This document shows positions 11,180 to 24,215 of a stretch of 64,000 bases of DNA, piece by piece. Every line of letters begins with the position of its first letter. The stretch's first letter is position 1. The translations under genes were made by a program, and so were the position numbers. The notes below the pieces were generated by a model. The model saw only the letters and a program-made list of their open reading frames with translations, was not told the DNA's origin and did not search any database. Origin of the DNA: Alectoria sarmentosa (lineage: Eukaryota > Ascomycota > Lecanoromycetes > Lecanorales > Parmeliaceae); contig WOGZ01000146.1 in NCBI GenBank assembly GCA_009733775.1, forward strand, positions 1 through 64,000, written 5' to 3'.

Positions 11180-14100
11180 TCATCTATCGTGACCTCGTCC
11201 CCCCACAGCTTTCTTCCCTCCTCTGGCCCCATCACCTCTCCCTCTCCCTCTCCCTCTTCCCCTGGAAGCACCTCTCACTTTCCCTCTCGCTCCCCTCCCA
11301 CCTCTAGCAGCCGGCCTCGCAGCTTGCTGTTCCTCCTCCTTTTCTCTGACCTTGCGACTCTCCTCGTCCCACCATTCCTGAAAGGCTTGCTCTTCCTGGA
11401 TCTCTTGCAGGCTCCTCTTGGCGGCGGCTTCTTTGATGATGTCCTTCTCCGTCTGCTGCTGGTAGAGGATGTCGGACATTGAGAGCTGAAGGGTGGGCTC
11501 GACGACTGGGGGATTGTAGCGGACGGATTGGATTGGTTGTCGGCTTGACGAGGAGCGCGAGGGTATCGGTAGAGGCTGTCCTGGTGGTTTGGCAGTGTCT
11601 GGTGTTGAAATGCTGCGTTTCTGTGTGGGAGCTAACGTTGCGGCAGGGCCACTGGCAGCCCTTCGAGCCGAGGGTACCTTTCCAGAAACAGTCTGTCTCA
11701 TCGTAAGAGGCGACGGGGTACGAGGTATGTTTTTAGCCTCGGATGATGGGGACTTGGTGCTCTCTGCGCCGAGGACATCCTTCAAAGAAATCTTGGGACC
11801 AGTGGATGCCACCTGCCATGGCGACGCCGAGCTCTTGTTCTCTGCTTGAATCTCGGTCGAAGATGGAATTGGCGTTGGGAAGCTCTGTGGTGATCGAAGC
11901 TGCTGTTGTTGCTGTTGCTTCTTGCGCTCTTTCTGGGAAAGCTTCATAGGCGCGCCACCAGCAGAAGCTTCACTCTCCCTGGCACGGTAAGAAAGCCCTG
12001 CAGATATATTCGAGACGCGATGCGTTGACGCTTGAGCCATAATGTCTTTCATGTCCAGTTTAGTGGCAGTCATTGCAGGAGGAGCCCAAGGCTGCTTGTT
12101 ACTCATGTCGCCAGGAGATTTACCAGTGGAGACGCCCTGACTTCTGTATGATGATGGACTGGTTGAAGCTGCGATGGCGTCCTCTGCCTTGGAAGATGAG
12201 GCAGTTCGCCCCTCGTCGATGTCACCGCCCATAGTCATGTAAGGAGGCGGCAACAGAGATTCAGAAGTATTGGCTTTGTGACGGCGACGGCGATCGGGCG
12301 TGCTTTTGTCAGCCGCCTCTGCTTCTGATCCACTGTCTTCTTCCATCTCAAACATGAGATCTGCGGTAGAGCTCTTGGCCCGCAATGAAGGGCTCTTGGA
12401 TTGGCTGATTCGATCCCGCGACGCTCTTGATCGAGACTTCGGCGCAGAGGGCGACTGATCAAAATCCTCGAAGAACGCGGCTTTGGCCTTGGAACCCCCG
12501 GAGGACTTTGCTTCACGCTCATGGAGCCGAGTCTGCAATGATACCGAGTCGATCTTGATGCGTTTGCTTCGTGCCATTAATTCGAGGAGCCGAGGATACT
12601 TTTCGATTAAATCATCTTCGGCCCTACCGCTTTTTGCAATTGGTAGACATGCCAGCTGATTTTGGCGGACTACTTCATCTAGCTCGAGCATAAGATCCTC
12701 ATCCAGTTCATTGAGCAGACTGAGTCTGGTCAGCAGTGGTTCCGGCACAAAAGAAAGACCGTGAGGCTTACTGGTTTTCAAGCATGCCCTCAAGATTCAG
12801 GCAGACGTATTCAAGCGCAGCGTCTTTAAATTGCGTAACCGAGCAGGGAGCGACAGCGTTCAGCAGCTGGCAGACGTTGCGTGTATTAACTGAAATAATC
12901 AGCGACAATGCGCCTGAGAATACGAGTCTCCGTTCTCACCATATCGGCCTAAGACCTTCTGACAGCATTGCGCGAGCCGGTCAAGCATTAATTCGTTCGC
13001 AACAGACATGACGTCCATGACGAGGTCTAGGAAGGCATCAAAATCAGCAGTCACAACATCATCAAACATTTCCTCGTCAGTGTCGGCGTAGATATGACGC
13101 AGTACAAAGTCGAAGACACTGGGGTCCACGTGCTTCAGGTCCACCTTGATGGCTTCTTCCGGTTCTTTCAGTTGCTCGCGTCTGGAAGAAAGCCATAGAC
13201 CCGCAGCACGGCCTTCAAAGAGACCTCCGAAGAAAGGGCACCTCTGGCACATGAGTGCGCTATGAACCTTCACATTCTTGCCATGAAGCTCAACCTCTAC
13301 GTCGCCGTTGTCGAAGTAATCAGGCTGGCGGATCGCTAAATCAAAGTCTTCGTGCAATGACTTTGGCGGTTCCGTCATCACTCTGACTGCTTGCTCGAGT
13401 TTACGCATCTCCAAATTGGAAGCTGTCTTCATCAGCTCGGTCCGAATCTGACGATAGCGGAAGGCGGATGACGGCGCATGTCTCGTGTGATGCCAGACGT
13501 CGACCACAGAGTCCGTATACAGGTATAGGACGAGATTGAAGACGGTGATAAAATCCAGTCCTTGAAACAGTATCAGAGTCTTCCCTTCGCTGTCATACTC
13601 GATGGTTAAGACTTCAAGAATCGAGAAATAGTAATCCTTCCGAAAAATCGCAAGGCCTTGCTTCAGTGACTCGCTGCGAGCTGCGAAGACGAAATCATGA
13701 ATAGGTATGCGGACGTCAGATAGCGTGGTCCCGACTCGTGCACTATATGCCGTCTCCTTTGAACCAAGACTATTACTGAGATAGCTTGCCAATGTATCTT
13801 CGAGGTCTGACATAGTCAGAACAGCTCTTCGTATTGTCGCAACGTCGTTGGATTGACTCGGTTTCCAGAAGCGAGGTGTAGGATCTTCGGTCTCGGAGTC
13901 CTCCTCTGCGAATCCGTGAAATGGTAGAAGAGGGTACATATCCTTCCACAGCGTGTTGCTCTCGACGTCAATCTGGGTCTTGAGAACATCGCAATCCCTA
14001 CGGACAGCAGCGTATGCGCCGAAGGTGTTGCTTCTTACCGCAGCAATCTTCGTCAAACCTGGCACACGAGAGAATTTGTAGTCTTTGGCTTTATACTCAG

Positions 14101-16081
14101 CGAGACCAGCGGCACTCGCGTCCTTGATCTTCGCACGCTTAATCCTTCGCCAAACTGAGCCAGATTCGGTACAGATAATGATAGCGCCGTCTTGGCTTAC
14201 ATCTACATCTCTGACTGCCATGTGGCCTTTCTTCAGAGACCAGACGCGGTGTGGAGGCGATAAGGCTAAACGGATTTTCGACGGGTTGGTGGTCGATGAT
14301 GTAGCATTCGAAGCCTCTACTTTTTGGCTGACATGCACGGTGAATACGTCGCCCATGCTCGACATTGCACATATGGTATCACCACCAGAAGTGACCTTAC
14401 AGACATGATTCTCAGCACCTTCAGCCCTGGCACCCCATAAACTGTTGAGGAAGTAGTTGGAGAATGCTTCCAGTGGAAACGCTATCTTCGCGTAGCCATA
14501 ATTAGAAAAGACCCAAACATCGTGATTTTCCAAGAGGCACATCGTAGCCTTGTCAATAGCTGATACTGACATTATGGAAGATGAGAAGAGCGATGCAGCG
14601 ACTTTCCGTGGTGTGTTCTGAATCGCAAGCGAACGAGCGTCGGAATCAAAGAGGCCCAGTTGGCCCTCATTTTTGCCAAAGGTGAATAGAGAGCTAGCCG
14701 TGTGGACCACAGTATGGATGCTGGAAGCGGCAGCTCCTACCACGATCTCACGTTTCAAGGAGCCAAAGACCTGCCGTGGCAACAACTGTGTAGGCGTTTC
14801 GTCCATGGCACTGGAGGTATTGGGTGCATAGCCGAGCTGACTAAAGCCATTACTGCCCCAAGTAAAAGTCTCGCCTTCGGTTGAGATAGCAATACTATGA
14901 TTCTGTCCAAGCGCAACTTGTATCACCTTCTTGCCTGAAAGACCTCCGCCATGGACGCTGATGAAACTAAACCTCGTGGTTTCATCTCCAGAGCCAAGCC
15001 TGCCCCCCTTCCCAAAGCCGCACATGTACATATTGGCTTCTGGGTCAGTGGTAAGGATAGCGGAATGTAGCTTGGATAGCTGAACGTCCTGAACAACGAT
15101 GGGTCGGTAGCGAATAATCGCTGGGAGTTGATTGGTTATCGCGGGCGATTTAGATCCTTCCGGGGCCTGAGCCCTGGCGCCAGGATTCTGAGCCTCATAC
15201 TCTTTGTATAGACGCCGTAGCAGGTGCTCGGGACGCTTCAGAACGATTCGCTCAGGAAACTGGCGGTCATCCTCGTCCCCAAACCCTAGCGTAAAGTTCT
15301 TATTGCTGCCAAAGGCGAACATTTCATCTCCTTGGATTCGTGTTCTCGGTGCAACTGCTCTGCTCAGGCCGTCATCGTCGTTGGCGTCTCCGCTAATGCC
15401 CTGAGCCATTTCACCGTCTTCGTCATCTTGGCTTCCAGCTAACAGTGGGGCACCCGAGTCTTGTCTGATGTTCCGACTTGTGATTGATGCCCCGTACACG
15501 TCGAAAGGGCTGTTGCCTTCTCTATCCTTGATCTTGATCAGACCGCCTGCAGCGTGAGATGCGCTTATAGTCGAATGTTCTATAGCATCTTGAATGTCCC
15601 GGTCCATCAACGCTCGCGCGATTGTGATGTTGCCAAAGTACAGAGCTCGGTGTAATGCGGTCCATCCGCTCTCCTCATCCTGAACATAAAGGTCCAGAAG
15701 CGGGAGCTGTAGCAACGCATTGGCGAACTCCGATGCATTCTCGTTGGTCGACGATGCTATATTGTGCAGCAGTGTGACACGGTGAGAGTCCCTCCAATTG
15801 ACATCTGCCCGGCTCAACGTCACATTCGCAAACGACTTCGGCGTTGCATTACCCGGCGGAGCTCTCTGATTGTTCCAACTGGATCCTTTTGCACTCTTGC
15901 TCAAGGTTGGTGATGTCCCCAAGGTTGCGCCTGGGCTCCCCGCAATGCCAATGCTTCCGGCCCTTCCACCACCACCACCCTTTGTAGACTGCGCGGAGGC
16001 ATTGTAGGTGGCTCGACCGAGGACTTGTCGAAAGTTCTCAACGTCATTTTCGAAATAGTACTTCCAGAGCAGGGTACTCAT
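11180..16081 (-). CDS. ankyrin-RCC1-BTB protein (IBtk / Btb1-like)
   Basis: Three exons on the minus strand, 16081-12940, 12889-12772 and 12725-11180, with 50- and 46-nt introns, encode 1601 residues. The first junction joins GRY to VNTRNVCQLLNAV; the second joins LEN-Q to LSLLNELD, and the frame is kept at both. Domain order: ankyrin repeats (about residues 90-180), RCC1 propeller repeats (about 240-650, with G-x-N-x-x-G/Q-L-G phrases), a first BTB-like segment (about 780-870), a second BTB domain (about 915-1045, DVEVELHGKNVKVHSAL), a BACK-like helical region, then a long low-complexity tail with a Q run and an Arg/Gly-rich end. The same architecture occurs in the inhibitor of Bruton tyrosine kinase and fission-yeast Btb1, which act as CUL3 substrate adaptors; that role is inferred. 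The 46-nt intron has its CTGAC only a few bases from the acceptor, so that boundary is less sure. Confidence 0.85.
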
Positions 16082-16954
16082 ATGCGGGCAAAGGGAGCGA
16101 TGGAAGGTCCTTCCAGTCGCTCCGGGGAACGCACCTCGCTGTAACCTCGAGGGGTCACGGCTTGTTTAAAGGCGCTTGATGGAGGACGGAAGGGTTCCAG
16201 GAGTGTGAGGAGGAGGGAAAGGGAAATGCGTGTCCTGATCGAAGGGTCTAGGCAGGTGTGGATTGGGGGGGCGTTGAGCGACTTGGATTCAATCGGACTG
16301 TCAAAGACTAGAAGTTTCTGGAGGATTTACTGCAGACATGCTAAAAGATGTTGAGAGTGATTTCTGGGAGCAGAGTGCGACAAGGTGCTGATATGGTGCT
16401 GTGTGTGGGGGGAAAGAAGAATGGATGAATGAATGCGTGGTAGAATGACTCGCAGGAAGCTAATGCTTGGCACTTGCATGTATCTCCCGATCTTGATCGG
16501 AGACGTGTGACAGCCAATTAGAGGCATTTCTCGAGGGGGATGGATTTTCGATACGATGAAGAGAGTCCTTTTATTTTGGATCATCTTGAACTACTTTATC
16601 CTGAAATGTGTATCTGCGTACTCGCCTCAAGTCTCTTCCCTTACTCTAAAGTACTCAGTATGGCATTCTGTGCTTCTTCAATTCCCGAACCATCCCGCCC
16701 TTTTTGCTCCCAATCCAATCTATGTAGCAGCCCATTTCGCTGAAATGCGCAACTGTGAACAAGTTGTATGTATAACACCAAGAATCGAATCAACATATTG
16801 TTGGAGAAGGGTCCGCGAGCCTTAGTCTCCACTGTTGGGGAAGACAAGGTTCAATTTCGCACCCAGACTTGAACGCCAGCCTGTATCCTGTAATGCACAT
16901 GCTGATCTCCAGCGGTATAATTCATTCCTCTCCACAGCTGTAGATAAGTATAGA
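16082..16954 (-). promoter_or_regulatory. spacer: ATG13 3' end and promoter of the BTB gene
   Basis: ATG13 and the BTB gene lie in tandem on the minus strand, so this 873-bp spacer should carry the ATG13 terminator and the BTB promoter. No credible coding sequence on either strand. Confidence 0.4.
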
Positions 16955-19900
16955 TTAGCATCCGCCCCTCCTGCTCCCTCTCCTCGACGATGCCCCCGAA
17001 TCACTACCGCCTCTCTCCCCACCTCTGTTCTCTTCCAGGCTTCGATGTGATTGCTGAGCAGCGCCGAAATCACTCATGGCAAAGAGCAACGGCTCCTCAT
17101 CCTCAAAATTACTCGGAGGCCGAGTAAAGCTAGACCTGCTGCCACGATGATCCGAACTTCCACTAACACTGCCTCGCTCTGCAAGACTAGACGAAGAAGC
17201 CTGTGGGGGCGTTCCCTTCCCACTTCCTCTACCGATACGAGGACGGTAAGGCGTGACACGAGCTTGCAAGGAGCCAGCTTCCTCGCGACGCTCGAAAGAC
17301 GAAGGCTGTGGTCGATTGCTCCTCTCGGCATCGAAACGAGATCCAAAAGTGGCTTCGCGGGTTTCAACACTCGGCTCTGCTACGGCGGAGTCATCGGGTG
17401 CGTCGCCCTCATGCATACCAGCGAGGACGCCGAGGCTGACTGACGGCCGGTCATCGACGCCAAGACTCGCACTGCGCATGCCGAAAGGGAATATTTCATC
17501 GTCGTCGTATGGCAGATTTCGGGCTTGCTGCGCGGCCGAGCTCGATCTTCGATAGCTCGGGTGAAATGGCCGTGGAGAATTTGGGATGTCAATTGCTCCA
17601 GTGCTTGAATCTCGATTACTTCTAGCGTCCTGAGCACTGTGCGTAGCAGCAGGGCGTGGACGACGGTCTTCACCCCGACTAGGAACACGACGAGGATACT
17701 CGATGGTACTGTTAGCGCTTAATCTTGAAGGAACAGCAGGCGTATGAGGCGTATGTGGGGAGATGGGCTTCCCTGGTGATGATGATGGGGATATTGAAGT
17801 TCCTGCTACCATGGGCGGTACGCTTGATAGTTGACGGCTTGAGGAGGACGATGAACGATGCAACAGATGAGAAGAGGACATTGAGCTATATAGAGCATCG
17901 TTCGTGTCTCTCATACGCTGGAACTTATTCAAGGCAGCGCTAGTACGCCTAGCTGAGGCTTCAGTTGCAGCCTGGTCATTTGAATTCCTGAAGCTCTTCA
18001 AATCCTTTTTCTGATCCAGTAACTTGAGGAAATCAGAGATATTGTCATCATCTGTCTGGATGGAGCCCGAGCTCGCGCCTCCACCTTCGGCCAAGACCCC
18101 AGATCCAGGTTGGGCATTAGATAAAGTTAGGCTGGCTTTCCCGCTGCTGTTATCATCTTCCGTCCTACTACTACCACCAGTGGACAATTTAGCTTTCCTG
18201 TGTCCGAAACTGCTGCTGTATCTTTGCTGAGGACCAGGCTTCGGCGAGTTGGATATCGGCGAAGGAACGTCTGCTGCATTTGGTGAACCTCGTGAAGGAA
18301 CCGAACCATATGGTCCAAGCGTTGAAGGCGCTCTGGCTTCAGCTAAAGCTGCGAGTGGCGAAGCTTTCCCCAATGATCCTCGTGGGACGGAGGTCATCAG
18401 CTGCTCGGCTTGTGAAGGCGAGGCAGACAATGAGGGACTCTTGAAAGGCATGAACGATACGGATGGTCTCCTGCCGACTCCTGGGCCACCGTCAGCGGAG
18501 CGAAGAGACGACCTAGATCCTTGAGCAGATCGCATGTTTGGATGTGCTCTCCTGGATACCATGTCCTCGGGGGATTCAGAACCCGCATTCCGTGCAGCAC
18601 GGAGAGCAGATAATGGGCTCGAGCCAGTAGCTGGGCCTGGTTGGTGGAAAGTGGACATACTGCCATAGGCCTGGCCTTGATCAGGACGCGGGATGCTGTC
18701 CCGCCTGTTGTGCGGTAATGAGCCAGCTGCTACAGAAGTGGGACGAACAGCGTAGTCTTTTCGTTGTTTACTAGCATCTTCTCTGCGCCCAAGAGAGGGC
18801 TCAAAGTACTGGTCGTCCATGCCCATGAATCTGGAGCTCAGAAAAGCTTCCGAGGTATCAACGCGAAAATCGCACTGGTTTCGATACGTGACTTGGAGGC
18901 AAAGGGGTCCAGCAGGAGAATCGATAGGGTCGAACACGAAGGTATCGAGAACGTCACCGTCACTTTTGAACAGAGGTACTGCTAATTGATCATTCTTATG
19001 TTGTTGTTCGGATTGAGGACCTTGCGTGATACGATATCTGAGCTTCGGCAATTTAGGAGCTGAGCCGGTCTTAGATGACCTCTTGCCAGATTTCCAGGCG
19101 GGAAGGAGCCTTGAATATGTATAGAGCGATCGTAAGAGCACAACGATATTCTTGTAGGTGCGAGGATTGTTGGTGCTCAGGTCCTGTGGGATGTTACCTG
19201 GAGATTGTCCAAGTTGTACAACCCATCTCTCAATGACAACTTCTGATCGCGAAGATTGACCACTGCCCCCAGCTGACGAAGATGGAGACTTGTTCAGCGC
19301 CTCTTCAACGTCCCATCGCCTTCCTTGCTCGTCGATAATCACTAAGCTTTGACTATTCGTAAGTTCTTGCGCATCGACATATAACTCGACAATCATTGGT
19401 AGAGGTCGATGGCTGATAGCGTCACAACTTCTCCAAAGGCGAAGGTCATCTCGGAGGACATCAGTCTCGTTGATCTCGACATTGAACTGTTGTAGAGCAA
19501 ATCAGCCCTGTACTCGCGGGATCCACCTTGGGTAAGTCTAGGAAGAAGTACTGACCCATTTGTTCACCCTTTTGATCCCTTCTTTCGAATATGCTTGCGA
19601 CAGAGAAACCCGGGAATCAAGGATGGTCAAGGCACACTTCGTAAAGTAGTTCTAATATCATGAATTAGACCAGATCATTATTTCCAAAGTCAAGGGACAT
19701 CCTGATAACACACCTGAATGACCTGATTCAACTTGGCCACTGAGTCTTTGCCCTGACTGGCGCTCTCAGGATCTCGTAGTATTGCATCCACTCCTTCGCC
19801 TACTCCAATTCCTTGCTCACTTGGCGTACCCCTACCTGAACTTGCTCTTGATCCAGTCGAAAGCTCTTCTCTGGTGTTGTTGGGCCGTGTGGGATTTGTT

Positions 19901-19956
19901 CGTGGAGAATTTGCTGGGGAAGCCGTCATCGGCGACGGTCGAGGATGTTGGTGCAT
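16955..19956 (-). CDS. ATG13: autophagy-related protein 13
   Basis: Three exons, 19956-19714, 19651-19556 and 19486-16955, with 62- and 69-nt introns, encode 956 residues. Exon 1 opens with MHQHPRPSP, usual for fungal Atg13, followed by a Ser/Pro/Thr-rich leader. The joined sequence at about residues 70-300 (VAKLNQVIQ / NYFTKCALTILDSR / FNVEINETDVLRDDLRLWR) is the Atg13 HORMA domain, which recruits Atg9 and the PI3K complex. The rest is long, disordered and Ser-rich, as expected for the Atg1- and Atg17-binding, TORC1-phosphorylated tail, with a D-D-D-N-I-S-D-F-L-K-L-L-D segment that resembles the Atg17/Atg1-binding region. Atg13 is the regulatory subunit of the Atg1 kinase complex that starts autophagy. 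The C-terminus is unusually Gly/Arg/Ser-rich (RRGSRRGGC). Confidence 0.93.
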
Positions 19957-21306
19957 GGTTGTTGTGCTAGGTTCCAGCCCGGACTAAGGCGCCAGGAGGG
20001 TCCTCGAGACTGAATGTCCAAAACCCACTTCTCGACCTATGCAAGATGAAGGGTATCCAGGATTCCCATCCAAGTTCATCCAACAATTGGAGTCTCCATG
20101 ATTACATGGTAGCGACTGTGTTCAAGGATTTTGACGGATTGCTCTTCCAATTGGAAGGTGTTGAGTGTGGGCGCATGCAGGCGGAGCTGTGCGGCTTGAT
20201 TGCTAGGGATACATTGCTGTTGGTGACGAAGGCGGGAAATCGTCCAGGTAAAGCTCAAAACGTAGGCTCCTAAAGTAGATTTGTGATACTGACGCCTGAG
20301 AAAGCGCTTAGAGGGCGGTCAGTGCACAAGGCTGCCTCCAATAGCTGATAAAGCTTCTTCTTCTCGGTTGAGAGAGTTCCAGCCTGAGCGCAGAACGTCA
20401 AGCAAGACGTTAGGCCTTCATTGCGCCGATATCGAAAGTGAAGAAAGTGGATGACTCGAATTCAAGAGTCATATGGCTAGCTTGGGGTGCAGGGATCCTG
20501 GAAGCGTTGTCATCAATTTACCCAGGCAATTGTGTCACCTCGAGCATGAGTTGCATGATCGTGTCAAAGTATAGATGGTCACAGTGTCAAGAAGAATGTC
20601 GACCTTGGTGTGAGACATTCAGGCACATGATGTTTTGTCTGGAGCATCTTGAAATCTGGGGCCTAGGCTGGGCTTGGTCTAGCACGGACGAAACCGTCAG
20701 CCTTACGGCTCTTAGCTCAACTGATAAGCCTGCGAGCCTACCTTGGTAAAGTAGGTTGTGCTAAAGCGTTGAGTGGTAGACAATGGCCTATGAGGCAAAA
20801 GCTATATTTAATATACATTTGCTAGGGATTTTGAACAGCATTTGAAGTGTGTCAAATAATCTGAGAGAACTGGAAAGTTATCAAGCTAAATGGGCTCAGG
20901 GGGCATGCTAGTGCTATTTGCTATATACTCAAACAACGCACGTATAGAAAAAGCTCCAGAAACGGCAAGCTCCCTGTTGACGAGAGTGGAAAATTCAGCT
21001 TGCGACAAGTTGAACAGATCCGAAATGATCGTTCCCGTATGGTAATGCTGTTCGCCGACAATAGTCGTCAGCAACCGAGAAAGCAACGGTTGTGCTCAGT
21101 TCTCAAACTAAGTCTTCCAAACGCGGAACATCCTTGACGCCTGGTACCAGGCGATCTATGACCCTTCTCTCCAGACGGTAACGATGCCTTATAGACGGAG
21201 CTTTGCAATACTTTTATTGATCTAATGTAAGAGGATGTCCGAATGATAGAACAGTTCCAGCCGAGTGTTGAGAGACAATGCCTAGTGGCGGTGCTAGATT
21301 TTTATT
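19957..21306. other. intergenic, no gene recognised
   Basis: About 1.35 kb upstream of ATG13 and downstream of the SIS-domain gene. Short open frames (20438-20749 plus, 20886-21086 minus) show no family resemblance and no splice continuation. Confidence 0.4.
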
Positions 21307-22164
21307 TTAAATATTGACAGAAGAAGGCTTTCCGCTGTTCGTTGACGGTGAACCACTCGCGCGATGGCTGAAACCAATAGCGCCACCAGGATGATAACCC
21401 TGGAAAACCGCTGAGGGGTCAAGATGAAGACGTCGGGCGACCGCCATTGCTAGAGCATCAGTCAGAGCAAGTGAAACGGTCGTAGACGTCGTTGGAGCAG
21501 CCACGCCAAAGGATTCGACCTCGGAGATTGGAATTGGTGCTGGGAGCAGGATGGACAGATGCGGAGAGCGAGATTCAAACAGCGGACACCTCGAAGGGCC
21601 CATATGAGACGTCACCGCTATGAGTGCCATTTCAGGGGGTAAGTATGGCAAGAGGTTCAACAATTCTGGCGTCCTTCCAGAGAAAGTAATTATAAGGATT
21701 GTGTCATTCTGGTGCAACCAGTCAGCTTCGTAGTCTCATATGGCAACAAGGACATTTACTTCTCCTATCATGCCTAAGTCGCCATGCAAAGCTTCTGTAG
21801 GGTGAAGGAAGGCACTTCGTATGCCAAAGCTGTTCATTGTCGCAACCACCTTCTGGCCAATCTTGCCACTCTTCCCCACACCGACGACCACAAGTTTGCC
21901 ACCGGATTTGATAGATGTTGAAATCGCGTCGACAGAGTTGGCGAATCCCTCATGGGCAATGACATCAGACTCATACAGGCTTTCAAGCTGTGTTAAAGCA
22001 TCCCGCTCCGTCCTGATAACGTGTAGGGCTGTAGCCAATGCGTCTTTGCTGCCGATTTCGTCGATGGACCCTCCTGCATCGGACATTGCTGCAGATGAAA
22101 GTGGCGATGTCGGTGTTGGGGGCAACTGGAACATGGCTGTCGAAACCATTTCTGATTCGCCCAT
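21307..22164 (-). CDS. SIS-domain sugar-phosphate isomerase-like protein (KpsF/GutQ type)
   Basis: Two exons, 22164-21760 and 21708-21307, flank a 51-nt intron (GTAAAT...CACCAG) and encode 268 residues. The join gives MIGE-NDTILIITFSGRTPELL, continuous with the SIS fold. Key motifs: GGKLVVVGVGKSGKIGQKVVATM (glycine-rich sugar-phosphate loop), HPTEALHGDLGMI, and the C-terminal YHPGGAIG signature of KpsF/GutQ arabinose-5-phosphate isomerases. Fungi make no KDO, so the real substrate is unknown; sugar-phosphate isomerase or regulator is the family-level inference. There are no CBS domains, unlike bacterial KpsF. The frame is open to about 22233 but without an ATG, so the first ATG at 22164 is taken as the start; an upstream exon is possible. 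Confidence 0.75.
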
Positions 22165-24215
22165 CACGAATGGAACGGAGATGGGGGGTTTCTTGCTTGG
22201 TGATGACGATCGGGACTGGGAATTCACAAGCACTCGAGCGTCTTTGAGAGTTCAAGACATGATAGTGAATATGTTTCCGAGAAGTAGACGACCCTCGAAG
22301 GTCTACCACTTCGGTTCCAATCTGAGCTCAAAGAGACAGAGCAGGAATTGCAGTGTGGAGGAAAGGGTGGAAAGCGTCCACAAGGCTGAAGAGTTGTGGC
22401 CGCAGCTTACCCACCGAGTGGAAGAGGAGCAGGATCAAGTCATTTTATAGAGAGTGAGGGTTCGATCAGGTAAGCACCCGCAAGAACTTTTCATGATATG
22501 AAGACCCTCGGACGTAGGCCAAATTATCCGATTCGCACGCAATCTGGAGATAGCATTTATTTCCCTGCCGTTTCTTTGTGTCAGCAATTTGTTTCTAAGC
22601 CTTGAATCTAAGCCGCATGCAGGAGATGCATTCGTCATTGACTGTGCATGAGCATCAATAGGGGTCCAAGAAGGGTTTCAGGTGCTCAACGTCGATATTG
22701 ACTGTATGGCGTTGAAACACCGCCGAGTATCTTTCGGCATCTTCGGCATCCTTATTATAGCGAATAGAGTAGAGGCCGCATGCCAAGCAAAATGATGACT
22801 GCAGGGATCCGCGTCGACCTTCCACCCGAGGGACCCCTTCCAACAAGAACAAACTCCATCTCCGCACGGCACTGCCCGTCTGCCCACTCAAAATAGCTCT
22901 ATGTTGATGCTTTCACTTGCAGCAAGCTGCCGATCATCTACCTACATATTCTACTCTTTCGCCATAGGACGCTGCTCCTTCCCCATTCGCCTTGCGACGG
23001 TGAGAGAGAAAGCCTTGCGGTGGCCCAAGTCGCGGATCCTCAGCATCAATGCGAGAGAGACTTAAACCTTTTCTGTCGGTACTGTAGATAGTAAATTTGT
23101 GGCCAGTCACGGATCCCTAGCATGTACTAGTACTTTGGTCTCTTTTTCCGCGGTGCAGCGAAGTCTGACAGCCAAGGCGTCCCGCCCGACCTATCGGCGC
23201 ATACCATCTACTTCACCGCAGCTTCAACTATTATCTCATATTCAGCAGTGTATTCCAACATCGACTCTCTCTCAGGCTCGTTTCGTTCCCTCACTAGATG
23301 GCCCATGGTACTGTCCTCCCAAATGCCCCTCTAAACCGCCACCCTTCTGCACATTTGAGCGAAGACCCCAGGACTGGAACCTCGGCATGCGCACCCTCCA
23401 CATCCACCGCGACCCTCTCTTCCTCCCATTCCCTCAGATCCGAACATTCTCATCTATCGCAGCCCTCATACCGCCCACTCCACAGCCACACTTCATGGAA
23501 CCGAAACGTACCATCCAGATAACATGAAACATGCATGACAGCAAAACGGTGAGATACAAAGCTTCGGCCTCGCTACGGCTTACACACGTCTACGTCAAAT
23601 CGCATGGGTATGCTGAATTGTCATAATGATCATTCGGGGCGAGAATATCTCCTGACCAACATGAGTAACAAGGGAACGGAGTGGGAATGGCTGGCGAGAA
23701 TTGACACGGATCAGCCTGCGTAGGAGAAGCTCGGGAAATAACAGTTGTTGCATGGAGAACGTTGGATGAAATTATTGTCAATGTGGTTGCCGGGATGATG
23801 CAGGCGCATAAGACGTACTGTGGTGAAGACCTATGCTTATGCCTCGTGAAACGAAATCATGACTGAATGCCCGTAAATGAATGCAAGCGAGCAGTTGTTG
23901 CAATGAACGAAAGTGGCCCTTGTATAAGAATAATGGCTAGATACGAGTAGCGCTCCGCACAGATATGGCGACCAAAGGAAGGCATTTCGTGCAGCGATTG
24001 AGACTGAACACCGATAGCAATATGCGAATCGATGGCGGGTAAGTACGGAAGTAAGCGTATGATCTGCATGATTGTTGTAGCTGTCTTGATTAAAGCAATA
24101 GACGAAACTTGAAGTTAGCTGAATTGAAAACGTGCTTTCCTTGCAACCATCGATCTGAGGAGTTCGCATCAACAATGTGAATGGAGAGATCAGCTCGTAG
24201 CAGTCTCCGGAGAGG
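22165..24215. other. intergenic: SIS-gene promoter and spacer
   Basis: A TATA-like CTATAAAA lies on the minus strand at about 22442-22449, next to a minimal ATG-ACT-TGA; a second minimal uORF ATG-TCT-TGA is at 22260-22252. The remaining 1.7 kb up to the Zn2Cys6 gene has open frames (for example 23099-23527 plus) rich in Pro/Ser/Arg with no recognised domain. Confidence 0.35.

Noticed and set aside
20438..21086. Possible small genes between ATG13 and the SIS-domain gene
   Set aside because: Isolated short frames without recognisable motif, splice partner or clear start context.
22165..22233. SIS-domain gene starting at 22233
   Set aside because: The codon is GTG, with an in-frame stop shortly upstream. 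The first in-frame ATG at 22164 is the conservative choice.
23099..23527. 142-codon plus-strand frame upstream of the Zn2Cys6 gene
   Set aside because: Pro/Ser/Thr/Arg-rich and competing with another frame over the same bases; looks like chance.
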